A stretch of DNA of 64,000 bases from NCBI GenBank assembly GCA_021432635.1, contig MU270088.1, forward strand, positions 124,001-188,000, written 5' to 3'. The translations under genes and the position numbers were made by a program. Below the pieces are notes generated by a model. The model worked only from the letters and a program-made list of their open reading frames with translations. It had not been told where the DNA came from and did not search any database. How positions within the stretch are numbered: the first letter of the stretch is position 1; every line of letters starts with the position of its first letter. This stretch comes from Thozetella sp. PMI_491. Taxonomy: Eukaryota > Ascomycota > Sordariomycetes > Chaetosphaeriales > Chaetosphaeriaceae. Below, one piece after another: positions 23,909 through 36,602 of the stretch.

Positions 23909-26900
23909 ATGTCTCCTCTAGGAAACTGGAAGAGGAGTGTTTTCACGACTCGGACCAGAGCTAAGGGCAGCACGGACAGAAGCAAAGACTCGCTTTTGCC
24001 GACGACGCAGCCCGATGCTATCCCGGAAACCAGCGAGATACCTACCTCTATAGAGGATGCTCAGAGACATATTGAAAGCATTCGAGCTACAAAAGGCGTG
24101 GGCGATGGCAAAGAGCCCTCCAAGGATCTAGAAGCGGCCCTTAAGATGTATGTGCAACGTCGGGCCCTCCCTGCCGTGCCGTGTCGTTTGCATCCAATAA
24201 CAAATTAGTCTTGCCGCCGAGCTATACAATAAACCAACTCATTTCTTACTGGAGTTGGTGCAAAATGCCGACGACAACTCGTATGACGCGTCTGCCGTAC
24301 CGATGCTCAACATTCGCTTCTCCCCAGGCATGCTGCGGCTCGATAGCAACGAAGTGGGCTTCAACCGCAACAATGTTGAGTCGCTATGCAGCATCGGACA
24401 AAGCTCCAAGAAGCATACTGAGCGAGGCACGCGGTATATTGGACAAAAGGGTATTGGGTTCAAGTCCGTCTTCCGTGTTGCCGACGTCGTGTACATCGCC
24501 TCTGGGGCATACTCGTTCAAATTCGATAAAACGGCACCTCTCGGCATGTTGGTACCTATCTGGGCCAAATTTCCTCAGCCCCGAGTGCCTGGTATAACTT
24601 CTGTGCTACTGGAGCTCTCTGAGGACTTTGAGCCAGGAGATCTGCTAAGAGAGCTCAAGGCGATGCAGTCTCAAATTCTATTATTCCTCCATCAGCTCAA
24701 GGAAATCAATATCGAGATCCAAGAGGCAAGTCCCTTGTGGAGGAGTGGCGCTCACACCAAGCCCGACTGGGCAGCCAAGATGAGGCGAAATGAAAGCACA
24801 ATGATCGGCCTTGTCAGACAAGTTGTGATCGCGCGCGATAGCAAGCCTTCCCACTACTGGATAGCCGAGAAACAAGTCGACGACCCGCTTAGCGATCCCC
24901 GACGAGCAAGAGCCAGTCGGCCGAGCATCTCTGTCGGCTTTCGGTTCGACCAAGACGGAGCAGATGGAGAGGTTGAGACACAACTAGTTTATGCATTTCT
25001 ACCGGTGAGAGACTACGGCTTTCGAGTCAGTATAATCCCACCCCGGCTCCTCTGGGTTTGTTGCTTGCGCTCACCGAATATGTAGTTTATGATTCAAGCC
25101 GACTTTCTTCTCATTGCGAACCGCGAAGACATCGAGCAATGCGCCTGGAACAATGCCTTGATTGCTCAAATCCCCGATGCGTTTCTCACAGCCGTGCAAG
25201 GGTGCAACAGCAACGATCATCGATACTCCTGGCTCAAGTTCCTCCCATCAGATGCGGGATACACGGGGCCGTTCGCCAATGTGGGGAAGCAGATTATCAG
25301 CCGAATAACCGGTCAAAAACTCCTGGAATCATCCAGCGGCTGTCTAATGCGAGCCGACGAACTGATAATAGTGCCGAAGAGGTTCAGGGACGCTCGGGGC
25401 CGTCCGTTCGTACCTACCACCACCAGTTTGGACTTGCTCTCTGACAAATATCCCATTAAATTCGAAAAGGAGCTCCTGCTACTCGGCGTTAAAGAACAAA
25501 CAGGTAAAGACTTCCTGAAGCAGCTTCAAGACTTTGCCTCCTCCCGGCCGACTGTTTTTGAGAGCATGCCTTCTGAGTGGCACAGCCAACTGGCGTCGGC
25601 ACTTTCGCTTGTGCGCCTGGAAGATAGCTCAGCCATGGATGTCCTCAAGACCATACGCCTTATACCACTCCGAGATGGGCGCTGGGTCTCGGCGGAAGAA
25701 GGCCCCGTGGTTCTTCCAATCAATTCTTCTAAAACTCCTATACCATTTGGAGTGGATATCTTGGAGGCGCACCCCATAGCGGTCAACGATCCTCCTCGGA
25801 ACAACCTGCTTACTCTGCTGGGACTTGCACCTGCCGACAAGCGAAAAATTGCCGAGGCTCTAGTAAAAACTCACGCAGGGCCTAACTTCAGGAAGAAAGG
25901 TCTCAGTACACAGGAGCTTGTTGCTCATGCCCTCTTCCTTCACGATGCAGGATGGCGCCAAGTCGTTGATATCTTCTGGTTCGCCTGCGAAGATGGATCC
26001 TGCCAAAGAGATCAAGATGTCTATTTAGACACTGAGAGAGAGTCTTCAGCGACCCGATCATTCGCAAATTGTCGACCCAAGGTCCACTTCCTACATCCGG
26101 ACTACCTAAATCGCCTAGAGAAGCCCGAGTCGAGAGAGTGGCTCCTTCAAACATTCTCCGTCGCCAATGCCCCTCGCATCGTCTTGCCAGATGAGGACCG
26201 GCCGGGCCACTTCACCATCCACCCGGACTTCGTTCTTCTTATGAACCATCGACAAGCGGACACAATACTACAAATTCTAAGTGACAACTGGGTGTTCTAC
26301 CGCACGTGGCTGACGCCACAAAGTCGTCGCGACGAAAGGGTGAAGAGATATGCGTGGTACTCGCGCAGCTTGTACTGGCACGAGAGATCTCAGAGGGAGG
26401 TTATCTCGGTGCTATCGAATCTACGTGTTGCATGTCACGGTGGGGGCACCGCAAGGCTCGGCGATACGCTGCTACCTCGAAACGGTGTGATTATGAACTG
26501 CGCGTACACAGTCGAGGCAACCTGCCCTAGGACGCTGTGTGATCGAGTTAGGCTGAAGCCTCGCTGCGAGGTGTGCGCCAAGATAAGCCAAGGAGCTGGT
26601 AAGCCGGCACTAGGTGACGTCCAGAGCATCGGAGCAGGACTGTTTCTTAAGGTGGCCGATCCCGACGATGCCCGCTGGGATTTCCTCGAGGTGCTGGGTG
26701 TAGCGATGCGACTGGCGCTAGAAGCAGCCCTTGCACGCCTGCAGCAGCTAAGGGACCTGAACCTGGGCGACTCGGAGCACACCCTCGCACATGTTTCCCC
26801 TATCTATCGTCATCTTGAAAAGCGAGTCGATCCGGCGGTCGGTACACCCTTTGAGGCTGAAACCGTTAGGTAGGGCTGTTCTAATATGATAAGCTGTATA

Positions 26901-29900
26901 GAGCACATGGCTGACACATAGGGGCCTTCAGACGATTTTTTGCCAACGATAGCCTAATATTTATACCAAGTGATACGCCGAGAGCCAGAGGGGAGTGGTT
27001 GAGCGTTAACGCTTGTGTCTGGCAAGGTCCTTCATGCCTCTGGTCTGTAAGGCAGCTCTGTGCTTACTATCCAGACCGCTATAAGCTGTTTCGCGAAATT
27101 CTCGGCATCGGAAACGTGTCTCTCGAGACTTTTGGGATCGAGGCTCAAGCACTGACAGTTGGCGATGATCTTGGGCGTATCTGCGCCTTGCTCGAGTCTA
27201 TTTCCCGCGATTTTGCAGAACAACGCTCTGACTCACCAAGGATATTTCCTTTCACGAAATGCAATATGCTTCCAGTAAGACGAGCAGGCGCTGATTCGGG
27301 ATACACCCACTTAGTATCCGCGTTGGGCGCCGACGAATGGTTCATTGCCGACCGCCCAGCCCTGAGAGAGACCTTTGGAAAGAAAATCGACCTCTTAGCG
27401 ATCGAACCTGACAAAATCGGCCGCATAAACTCCTTAGTTGAGAGGTTAGAGTTAAAACACCGCCTTCTCTCTTCTAGGGCGATAAAAGAGTTCAGTATCA
27501 CCGACTCAGGCATGTTTATGCCTGATTTTACCGATTCTTTGAGGGCAAAGGCCCGATATCTTGGCCTGTGAGTGACACTTCTCTAGAGCGCAAATCGCGA
27601 TATTCTAGACCGCTTATCCAGTTATCACAGCCTTATTCCCAAAGACGCACCAGAGAGGGGCAAAATCTTGGAAAAGCTCTGTACACTTCGGGTGTACGAA
27701 ACAAGCAGCATCACAATGAAACAGTTCGTTCTCTTCCACGGAGAGACGATATTTGGCCCCGATGAAGCAGTATCAGCAGCAATCTCGAATCGGGAGCGGA
27801 GACTTTTAGTTTATCTTCGTGAGGATCACATCAGCGGGGAGAATGTACCGCTGGAGATCATCGAGCAATTGACCACACTTTGCGAGATATCGTCCAGTCA
27901 TCACTTGTTAGTAGCTCACATTTTTGCAGCAAAGCATTCACAGCAGATCCAGCCGTTGCTGGAAAGCCGTGGAGTCGCCGTTGACTTTTCGGATTTCCCG
28001 GATATCGCTGCCCTCAGTAAGACACCAAATCCTCCCCTTATCTTACAGCTTGGTTTCTAGGCACTGAATCGTCGGGCACAGCCACGGAACTTGAATCATT
28101 CCCACTTCAACGTAGACATTCTGGGGGGCCGAAAATACAGAACCTCGAGCCACTGCTTGAGAACTTATCTATAAATGCCCCGGGAAATCACAGGACCCTG
28201 GCAGACGGGATGTTTCAATTTGGCTCACCCACTGTAGGGTTCCCTAGGGCAGGTGATAACCAGGCCAGGCAGTTCTACGGGGAGCTGTACGTGGGCAGTG
28301 CGCTAGGGAGGATTATGGGCGACTCCTACGACGCGAACACACACTGGACAAGCCATTTACGCACACGTGCAGGGCACAAACCCCTCGAGGGGAATGAGGT
28401 TTCCTCGTCCGGGTTTTCTATCGTAGACAGGGACCTTAAACTTGCCCGAGCCTTTTCCCAAGACGAAGATTCCACCACCATTGAAAGCACACCAAAGACA
28501 TATCGGATTGAGGTCTGCACAACATCCGAGGGTCTGGATGCGTCATTTACTTTCGAAGGCGAGACTATGAGAAAGGTAATTGAGAACCCTCCCGCGGGTG
28601 ACCCTCGGCCAAAATGGTTAGCATATGGCTTGGATTATTGTGCTAACATGTGTCGGACGCAGTTCATCCGCCGACCTGACCCGGCTAAGGACTGCCTCGA
28701 TAATACTATATACGTGCTAACTCGTGTCTACGACCTATTCAAAAATCCCGGCATACGCTTCTTCTTGGACCCGTGGAGGCTCTACATCAGCGGCTCGATG
28801 CAGGTGGAGGCCATCGCTACCAGTGGTAGGGTGTTCGCGCATACGAAGGCCGTTTTCTCGGAAACCTCGGCGGCCGTCGCCGAGACGTCAAGGTTGCAGT
28901 CGTACTACAAGTATAGGCCGTTAGCACCTCGGCAAATTCGCTTTTTTGAGCTCTTTGAGGGCTCCGGCGCCGATCCTTTGATGGGGAAGGTGCACTATAC
29001 GAGCCTTGATGCTATTGATCGGGGCTCCTATCAGGCGCTCTCTTATGTCTGGGGCCTAGCTCCAAATAAATTGGCGGCGTTTTCTCTTGATACTGGCGAA
29101 GGTATCGTTGATATCACGCCATCACTCCACCTAGCCCTGCGGCGGTTTCGGAGGCCTAAGGGACCATTGTGGTTGTGGGTCGACGCCATATGCATCAATC
29201 AGGACGACGATATGGAGAAGACGCTGCAGTTGCCGTTGATGTCCGAAATATTCCGTAATGCCAGTGAGGTGATCGGCTGGCTAGGCCCTGATGAGGACAA
29301 CGGCGAGCAAGCGATGCGTATCCTCAGTGGATTCTGCTCAACCCCGGGCTCCAATGCAGAAGACGATGGCAAGGCTAAACCCGATAGTACGCTACCTGCC
29401 AACCCGTCTAAGCTGGATTCCAACCATTGGGATAGTGTCAACAAGCTGTTTCGTCGGCCGTGGTTTCGCCGCGTATGGATTGTACAAGAGTTGGTATGGG
29501 CATCGCGGATGACATTGTACTGCGGAAGATCGTCAATGGCATGGGACGCATTCTACCTGGCTCTTCGGATGTGCGAGCGGCAGAGGAACGCGGCGTTATT
29601 GGCTAGCGTTACGCAACGCTTAGTCCTGTTCCCCGACGCGGGTCCGATATATGCACTAGGACGGGAGCGTGCCAGGCTTCACGAGGATGGCCGTCGTTTG
29701 CCGCTACTGGATCTCCTTGAGCACTTTGCTCACACTTGTGCGACTCGACCTGTGGACCGCATTTTCGCCTTGCTGGCCATCGCAGCCGATATAGGCCCCG
29801 GGAACCGACTTCTGTTCGCCAACTATGACTCGCCTTTCACTGAGGTCGTATATCAATTCGCACGGGCATTTGTCGCCCAGGACCGCACCCTAGACCTCCT

Positions 29901-30753
29901 GTACCGCGCTGGTGCGGGAAAGAGCTACCCCTTTTGCTCCTGGATTCCTAACTGGACCCCGGATAGTGGCGAATTCCCCCGCACCGTCTCAAGCTGGGAC
30001 GTCGGTCAAGGTGGCTTTCAAGCCGGAGGGGCAGTCTCTCAGACCTCGGCAAGGGTTATCGCCTCGAATAATGTCTTTGCGCTACAAATCCTCGGCTTCA
30101 AAGTCGATGTTATAACAAGCAGCAGTAAATTGCCTAATTATATCGTGTCACATGGCGTATTTCCTTTGAAAAACGCCCAAAGTGTCAAGGAGGTCTTGGA
30201 ACAGCTCGTGCCGACCACCTACCCGACGGGTGAGAAGCCAGCCGACTTGGTTCTGCGAGTCCCTATCGGGCAGGCTCGCCGGCCGCATCGCAGTTCGCAA
30301 CTGGTTACTATGATCATGGACCGCGACTTCCTATACGACGGCAAGGATGCCCTGGGCAATGCCGATGAGCAGGATCGTTCTTTACAGTGGGATCCAGAGC
30401 TTCCCGAGGTCATCGCGTCTATGCTCCTCGACGTTGACGCCCATCGGTACGAAGACCTCTCTATACGCAAGAGAAGGCTCTATGAGAGATACTGGGAGAC
30501 AGTAGCAGAGTTTGCATATCGCTTCCACGGTACGGCATTTGCAACCACACAGAGAGGATATATCGGCATGGTCCCTTACGTTACAATGCCCGGGGACGAG
30601 ATCTGGGTATTTCCCGGAGCGAAGGTGCCATTCGTATTACGGAAAGGCCCATCGGGATATCAGCTGATTGGCGAATGTTATATCCATGGGATAATGTTCG
30701 GAGAGTCGCGAGCCTTTCCTGGTATATCTGCGCAGAGCATACAACTAATATGA
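23909..30753 (+). CDS. NO VEIN-like HSP90-type ATPase - DUF3883 - HET fusion protein
   Basis: A very large protein of about 2187 residues. Exons: 23909-24147, 24209-25025, 25086-26869, 26932-27567, 27622-28016, 28061-30753. The five introns are 44-62 nt and GT-AG, and all joins keep one frame. Residues 80-350 are a Sacsin/NO VEIN-type HATPase with the N-box ELVQNADDN (about 95-103) and glycine box GQKGIGFKSVF (about 158-168). Residues 350-1290 are the NOV-type middle. Residues about 1363-1540 are a DUF3883-like domain (GELYVGSALGRIMG, HWTSHLRTRAGH, YRIEVCTTS, YVLTRVYDLF). Residues about 1573-1770 are a HET domain (YQALSYVWG, WVDAICINQ, LMSEIFRNASEVIGWLG), with the HET C-terminal signature GECYIHGIM at the end. 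The last exon alone carries DUF3883 and HET without interruption, so this is a real fusion. Probable cytosolic self/non-self or immune switch; the function is inferred. The 27.6-kb acceptor could alternatively lie 9 nt downstream. Confidence 0.85.
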
Positions 30754-31156
30754 GGAAAGCCTTCATTTTATTGGTAGAGAGACAACTGAATCGGGGTTGT
30801 CTGGGTTAACTTGTTGGCCCTATTTTTGTTTCTAGTTTCGTCTAAGGCCCCACAATTGGCTTTCTGCCCTGATTTGTCACGTGGAGCGACCACGGAGGCC
30901 TCTTCCATTTTACCGCTAGCCACTCTGCCCAACCTTTCATTCCACATCATACAGGATGGACGTCCGTTTTGCGTCGATTTCTCATGTCTCCGCTACGTCT
31001 TCTATCCTATTTTTGTGCCGCCTTTAACGGCGATGATTGTACTGCTTATTCGTGATTATCACGCCTCGGACATGTCCACGGCAGCCCTGTAGCGTCCTTT
31101 TTGCCAGCCGAGAAGAGAAATTATCGACGCGTGTAGTTTTCCTCGACTGTGAGACA
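30754..31156. other. intergenic gap between tandem HET genes
   Basis: This is a 403-bp same-strand spacer that should hold the 3' end of the fusion gene and the promoter of the second HET gene. No other gene is seen. Confidence 0.5.
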
Positions 31157-33398
31157 ATGGCGCATCCAACGACTTCGCTATACAAATCTCTTCCGCTCTC
31201 GATTACGCGAAAATCTATTCGCGTGATTGAGATTCGTGGTAGTCTAGATGGAAGTAACGACGAACTCGCATCGCACTCCACCGAGTTACAGGTCGACATG
31301 CACGTGATCGACCTGGTGGATCGGCCGGTATTTACTGCCCTGTCCTATGTTTGGGGCAGTTACCGATCACCTCCCCATAAACTCTGCTGCAGAGGTTTCT
31401 CTATCAACATCACGTCGAATTGCTGGTCAGCTCTGCACCAATTGCAGAAAAAGTTCGGTCACCTCCTTATATGGGTAGACTCCGTCAGCATTGATCAACA
31501 GAATGACAGGGAGAAGGAGACTCAGATCCCGCTCATGACCGACATTTACTCGTCGGCGGCATCTGTCTACATATGGCTGGGTCAAGGGACTCCGGAGTCG
31601 GATTTGGCGATTTCTTACTTGAAGACGGCAGGCTTCCAAAACCAACTCATGCCCAAGGGTGAGATGGATTACTACATACCACGAGATGCATGGAGTTATT
31701 GGAAAGCCGCGTGGATTTTGCTCACCAAGAGGTCAAATACCTTCATCATAACATCATGGAACTACGGTAAGTGTGCTGTCTTATCATGTATTTTCCTAGG
31801 TACGCTTCCGATATCATATTTACCGGCGATTTCACCTACGAGGGACTATTGATCAATATGTGAACTTTCGGTTCCTAAGTCTAACATTATTAGGATTTGC
31901 TGCAGGGCTTGGAACTCTCTCGGTGAATTTCAAGGCTCCCCCGGACCAGTTTATAAACTATGAAAGTCTTGACGATCTTTTTTCGCGACAATGGGCGAGC
32001 CGAATTTGGACGCTGCAAGAGGTCATACTCGCGAAGCGGCCGATACTCCTCTGTGGGGATCACGAACTTGAGTGGAAGTGCTTTCTCTACAGCATGACAT
32101 ATCTAGAACACGCCGTCCAATACTATGGTGTCGCGGTTCCAGAGCCAGGTTATACCAAATGGAAGACTTTAAAGTTGCTATGGCTCTTCCTATCGGCTAG
32201 AAACCAAGACACCAATTTTGATAGGGTTTCGCAGATAAGCGCCATTACTCCTGAGACGCTGATGCCAGAGTACTGGTACTTCCTCGAAAGATCAACCAAG
32301 AGATATCGTCTTTTAGCGCGGTCGCTACTTACGCTCCACATCGGCGTGTGGACATACCTTCTTTACCTCCTCAACTTGCTGCTTAAATCAATCGCCTATC
32401 AAATGGTAGGTGCTGTGGTGGCCTTGGTAGCACTTGTCACCGTAGGCATTTCTGTTGCGGCACCAGTTTTCCAATGGCCAATAAATCTAGTCGGCTCTCC
32501 AGGTGCAGAATCTTTAGGTATTCCGGGCGCACTCATACATGAACTCTGCGCAAGGAAGGCTACAGACTCGAGAGACAAGTCTTTCGGGATGCATGCAATC
32601 TTCTCTCGGTTGGGTGTTGGAATGCCTACCGCAGATTATACCAAATCTCCAGAACAAGTCCACCGAGAAGTTTTTATGGCTTTGTTAGCCTGGACGAAGT
32701 CGCTTGGCTTGCTCCTCTGTGCGAATGGCTCGAATTCGAATTACAATTCATCCTGGGTACCTAATTGGAACGAGGACTTGGCGCATGGATGGTTTGACTC
32801 GACACATCTTTTTCAGAAAAACCAATATAATGCAACGCCTAAATCCGTTCCAGCCTGGTCCTTCCGCGAAGAGGGAAGGCATCTAGTTCTCCGTGGGACA
32901 GTTATCTCAAGCGTTTTACGTCATAACGATTCTTTCCGCGAGATCAATGAAGAAACCATCCGCTCAAGACATGAAAACTCGTTCATCATGGAGCAGCTAA
33001 TGGTGATAAGGGAATACTCTCACCGGGGGCGACCAGCGCTCACGCGGTTCGGTGAGACCCATCTTGGGTCTCCAGAGTCACCAAGTGGCAATCTAGCTAC
33101 AGAACTGACTGTGTGGAACGTGGGATATTGGGCAGAGAGGATAAATATCTTGGCGAAATGTGACCGAGTCTTGTTCCAGACTCGACTTCCCGGAAGAGAG
33201 GCGGTTGGAACTTGCCCAAAACAAGTTGAGATAGGAGATCTCATTGCGCTGGTGTCTGGATTCTCTTTGCCTCTCTTGCTTCGCCAACAAGGAAATATAT
33301 ATCTACTAGTAGGATTTGCGGAGATTGACGGTGTGATGAATGGAGAGCTATGGGAAAACATCGCCGCAGAAAGTCTAGAGGAGATTGTTATAGCTTGA
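31157..33398 (+). CDS. HET-domain protein with two putative membrane helices
   Basis: A 704-residue heterokaryon-incompatibility (HET) protein. Exons 31157-31766 and 31894-33398 are joined by a 127-nt GT-AG intron (WNYG-FAAGLGTL). The HET domain covers about residues 65-260: FTALSYVWG, LLIWVDSVSIDQQ (a variant of DAICINQ), QIPLMTDIYSSAASVYIWLG and WASRIWTLQEVILA. After it, residues about 350-370 and 374-396 are two strongly hydrophobic segments that look like a membrane hairpin. A conserved downstream segment SSWVPNW and a C-terminus (LLVGFAEIDGVMNGE) related to the HET closing signature follow. HET domains trigger cell death in vegetative incompatibility. It sits 403 bp downstream of the NOV-HET fusion on the same strand. 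It appears intact. Confidence 0.87.
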
Positions 33399-34096
33399 AA
33401 ATTACATGACACTGTCTGTAGTTGTCGCCAACAGCGTATCTATTTTGCAGTTCACTCCATCAATCATAAATCCTATATATAAGTTGAAACTGAAACAGAA
33501 TTAATGTAGATGGCGGGTGGCTTACTTTGATCGGTGATCCAACTTCATTTACTGATTATGAGCTGCTGAGGTACTTATTCGACTCTGGCTTCAACCAGAT
33601 GGTAAGGGACCCCATCTAATACATTCAAGTGCAGTTCAATCCAGCACTAACAGTACTTGCTATAATACTAGCAGTCTTTTCCAGATTTTCCACTACCATG
33701 GGATGGAATACACTAGGTCCTCGTGCTAACAGAGATCATCGAGGTTGCCTCGGTCTACTCGAGTGTAATTGGGGTGCTTACTATGCTCAAGGCCCTTTTT
33801 CTAGTCGAGAGTCATTGAAAGCCGTAAGCCTTACTCAGAGAACTGAGTTGTTCGAGTTAGTAAATGGCGAAGTCGATATTCTGGTCCTACTCGCACTAGT
33901 GAACAAGTGCTATGATGCTCTTCTTAGCTTGAGCCAAGGTTGATATGTGATTGCATCCGTGAGAAATAACGTCTATCATTGGCATGTTTGTACCAGACTG
34001 GAGGTATTCCTTGGTGTGTAAGCTATATTGTCGCTCAAGCTACGCTAGAAGTTTTAAACTATCGGGATAATTATAGTCCATGAATTTATTTCAGGT
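33399..34096. other. gap between convergent genes
   Basis: No supported gene. A non-ATG frame at 33629-33943 begins with a hydrophobic helix and could be part of a small protein (a possible upstream piece at about 33500-33600 with a GTAAGG donor), but I recognise no family. Confidence 0.4.
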
Positions 34097-36602
34097 CTAC
34101 CCCGGACATCCCTGAGGGAGATCGGAATCCCCCACATGCTGTATCATCGCATCGTCTATATTGTCTTTGGCTTGAGACGTCTGCGTCTTGATCTTGCCGG
34201 CAGATACAGTTTCAGGTATCTGTGTCATAGTTCCCTCTGTAGGCGTGTCATCCCCAATAGTTTGGCTTGAGACGATACGTCTCTTATCACCGCCTTCGAT
34301 CGTTCTGTTTTGAGAGTTACTCGTGGCGTTCTCTTTTCGGATGGTTCCAACCCGAGAGGGACTATTCTGTAACCCGTCCTGTTTCTTCTCGGGGCAGACC
34401 CTAATGAAGGTATATTCGTTAATCGAAGCAAGGGACTCAAATAGCTCGCTAGGCCTCGTAACTGGGATGTCATGAGCGCCGGGCGACCATTCTCCGCGGC
34501 CTAAGCCTTGAAAGCTGAGTTGCTGCAAATGGAGAGTCTCGTTGGCCTTCCATTCGATATTTTGGTAATCCTTGTATTTTCTTCGCTTCTCGACACAATC
34601 GAAGACGGGCTCGAGGGCGTAAGATATACCAATAATGAGAAAGCCTGTGACGAAAATAAAATATAGCCCGAATAGACTGAATGAAGCATACTCGGCACTT
34701 CGTATTTTCTTTGTGTTTATTTCTCATTAGCACCAATCGCGACCGAATGGGAGTATAAGGATCCGAGATGCAACGGGACGGCTGGTGTAAGCAACACATA
34801 CCTGATTGTAACACATATCCTGCTGGTCGGAACCATTTGGGGGTGTGGCGTATTGGACCAAGCCAGGATCCTGCGGCCCAAGGACGACGTTGACGTGAGA
34901 AGCTTGCAAGGAAGCTAGCCAAGTGTACCACATATGTTCAACATCGAGCTTCCATTGGTCTTCAGCCAGTGCCTCTTGGTAGCCGCCACGTAGATATTGC
35001 TGGGATGCTAAGGCCTTGGCCCCAAGCCCAACGACCACGTCATTCATAGCAAACACGTTGCTGGTCCAAGCATTGATAAACCACTCAAGCGTCTTGGCTG
35101 TTGTATTGCCACTAGATTCGTCGTATACGATTCTGTCGTCAGTGGAATTAAAATACGGCGCAGCTCCAAAATACGAATCGTAATAAGCCGAAATCGGACC
35201 GCATAGATGCTCGGATGGATGGGCTCCATTGCAATACTGAAACTGCTCAACGCATCCCATCGGAGATGCTGCCTCCTCCGGGCGATAAGACGTCGTGAAG
35301 TTGTCCAGCACGGTTGAGGACACTCGCGGCCCCGGAATAGTTGCGCGGTACCAGCTATCATTACTCTGATGTAGAAAAAGAACGCCTTTTCCTACCAGAA
35401 AATGGACGCTGACATCTCCGTCTGACCGTTGAAGATCTGAGATAGGCACAAAATCTGATCTGTACATAGAGATATTGCCGTCTTCTGCGTAGGAATCGAT
35501 CGTGCTAGACTCGCGGGACTATTAGAGGCAGACATGGCCAGGTGCCCCAACTGCCCAAAGGAGACGGGATAGACGGTTACCTTAAAATAAAGTTGGTGCC
35601 TCGGGCCGCGCTAGACTTTTGCTGTATATGCTGGTATTGGGAACTTAGAGATTCAACCTCGTAAGCGAAATCCGCGAGATTGACACCACCCTTCTTTTTG
35701 GATATAGCAGAACCGTAGTGATATCTGGTATAATTCCCGTCTGTAGTGACTATCTCACTAGTGTATCCTTCTGTGCGTAGTGGGGCACAGTGGTAAACAT
35801 GTCGAAATAGGATCCTCTTGTTTTGCGGAGCGTTGATTCCTAGATGCTCAAGGCTATTCAAGTATCCAGTGTCCAACAGTAAATTAGATGTGTTGCTCCG
35901 ACAGATGTCGTTTTGGAAAGGACAAGGGGCTTGCTTGTCGATTACTGTTGCCGGAAGTCGGCCCACCACCATACGGTTGCAATCGAACATGCTCGCGGCG
36001 TCGGCGACGGATTCATAGCACTGCTTCGCATAGGTTTCGGCGCTGTTTACTAGCCTCGCCGAGCGTGCGTTTTCTTGAGCCTCTTCTGCTTCATTGACTG
36101 GCGTTGTATCCATATACCTACAGTTACTACCGTCGAGCAAGACTTGGTCGCTTATTCCTGTCGAAATGCGCGACGAGAAGCCACTCGCGAGAGCGAAAGA
36201 GCACACGCAGACGAGAGCGAGTAAGATGACGGGCAGAATGCGTATGAGCGGGTGGCCGGAAGACCGGCGCTGCACCCAACATAGCAGACTGAAGGTCCAG
36301 AGACCCGACTCTGGTGTCGATATGTTGCGCAAAACAGCCTGGCGCTGGTGGTGGAGAGCATCTCGGGGCTGGGGAGTGGAGTATTGTCTATGTAGCAGAA
36401 GACACAGAATCCTCCAGAAGCGTATAGATACAGCACCGACGAAGAAAGCAGAAAATGCAATAACAAGATTGCCACTTCCTCGAGAGAGTGTTAGCGTTGC
36501 GCCGAGAACAGGCCCGCGAGACCAATCGGTCCAGGGACCAAGCCGAACATGATCTGCAAGGCTGGACATATGTACATCCGAATCCATATTGGAAGCGGAC
36601 AT
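34097..36602 (-). CDS. uncharacterised fungal membrane protein with large glycosylated ectodomain
   Basis: A protein of 763 residues without a named domain known to me. Exons are 35581-36602, 34802-35459 and 34097-34708; introns of 121 and 93 nt join in frame (…NFILR-SDFVPIS…, …MCYNQ-KIRSAEY…). Two hydrophobic helices lie near residues 45-75 and 120-145. A long stretch of about 400 residues then carries paired cysteines and several N-glycosylation sites, followed by one more helix (FGLYFIFVTGFLIIGISYAL) and a charged, disordered cytosolic tail. The layout matches a widespread family of ascomycete hypothetical membrane proteins. The topology suggests a surface protein with an extracellular middle part; its role is unknown. 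Confidence 0.75.

Noticed and set aside
33500-33943. Small two-exon membrane protein with a GTAAGG donor
   Set aside because: The frame can be joined but begins without a clear ATG and matches no family.
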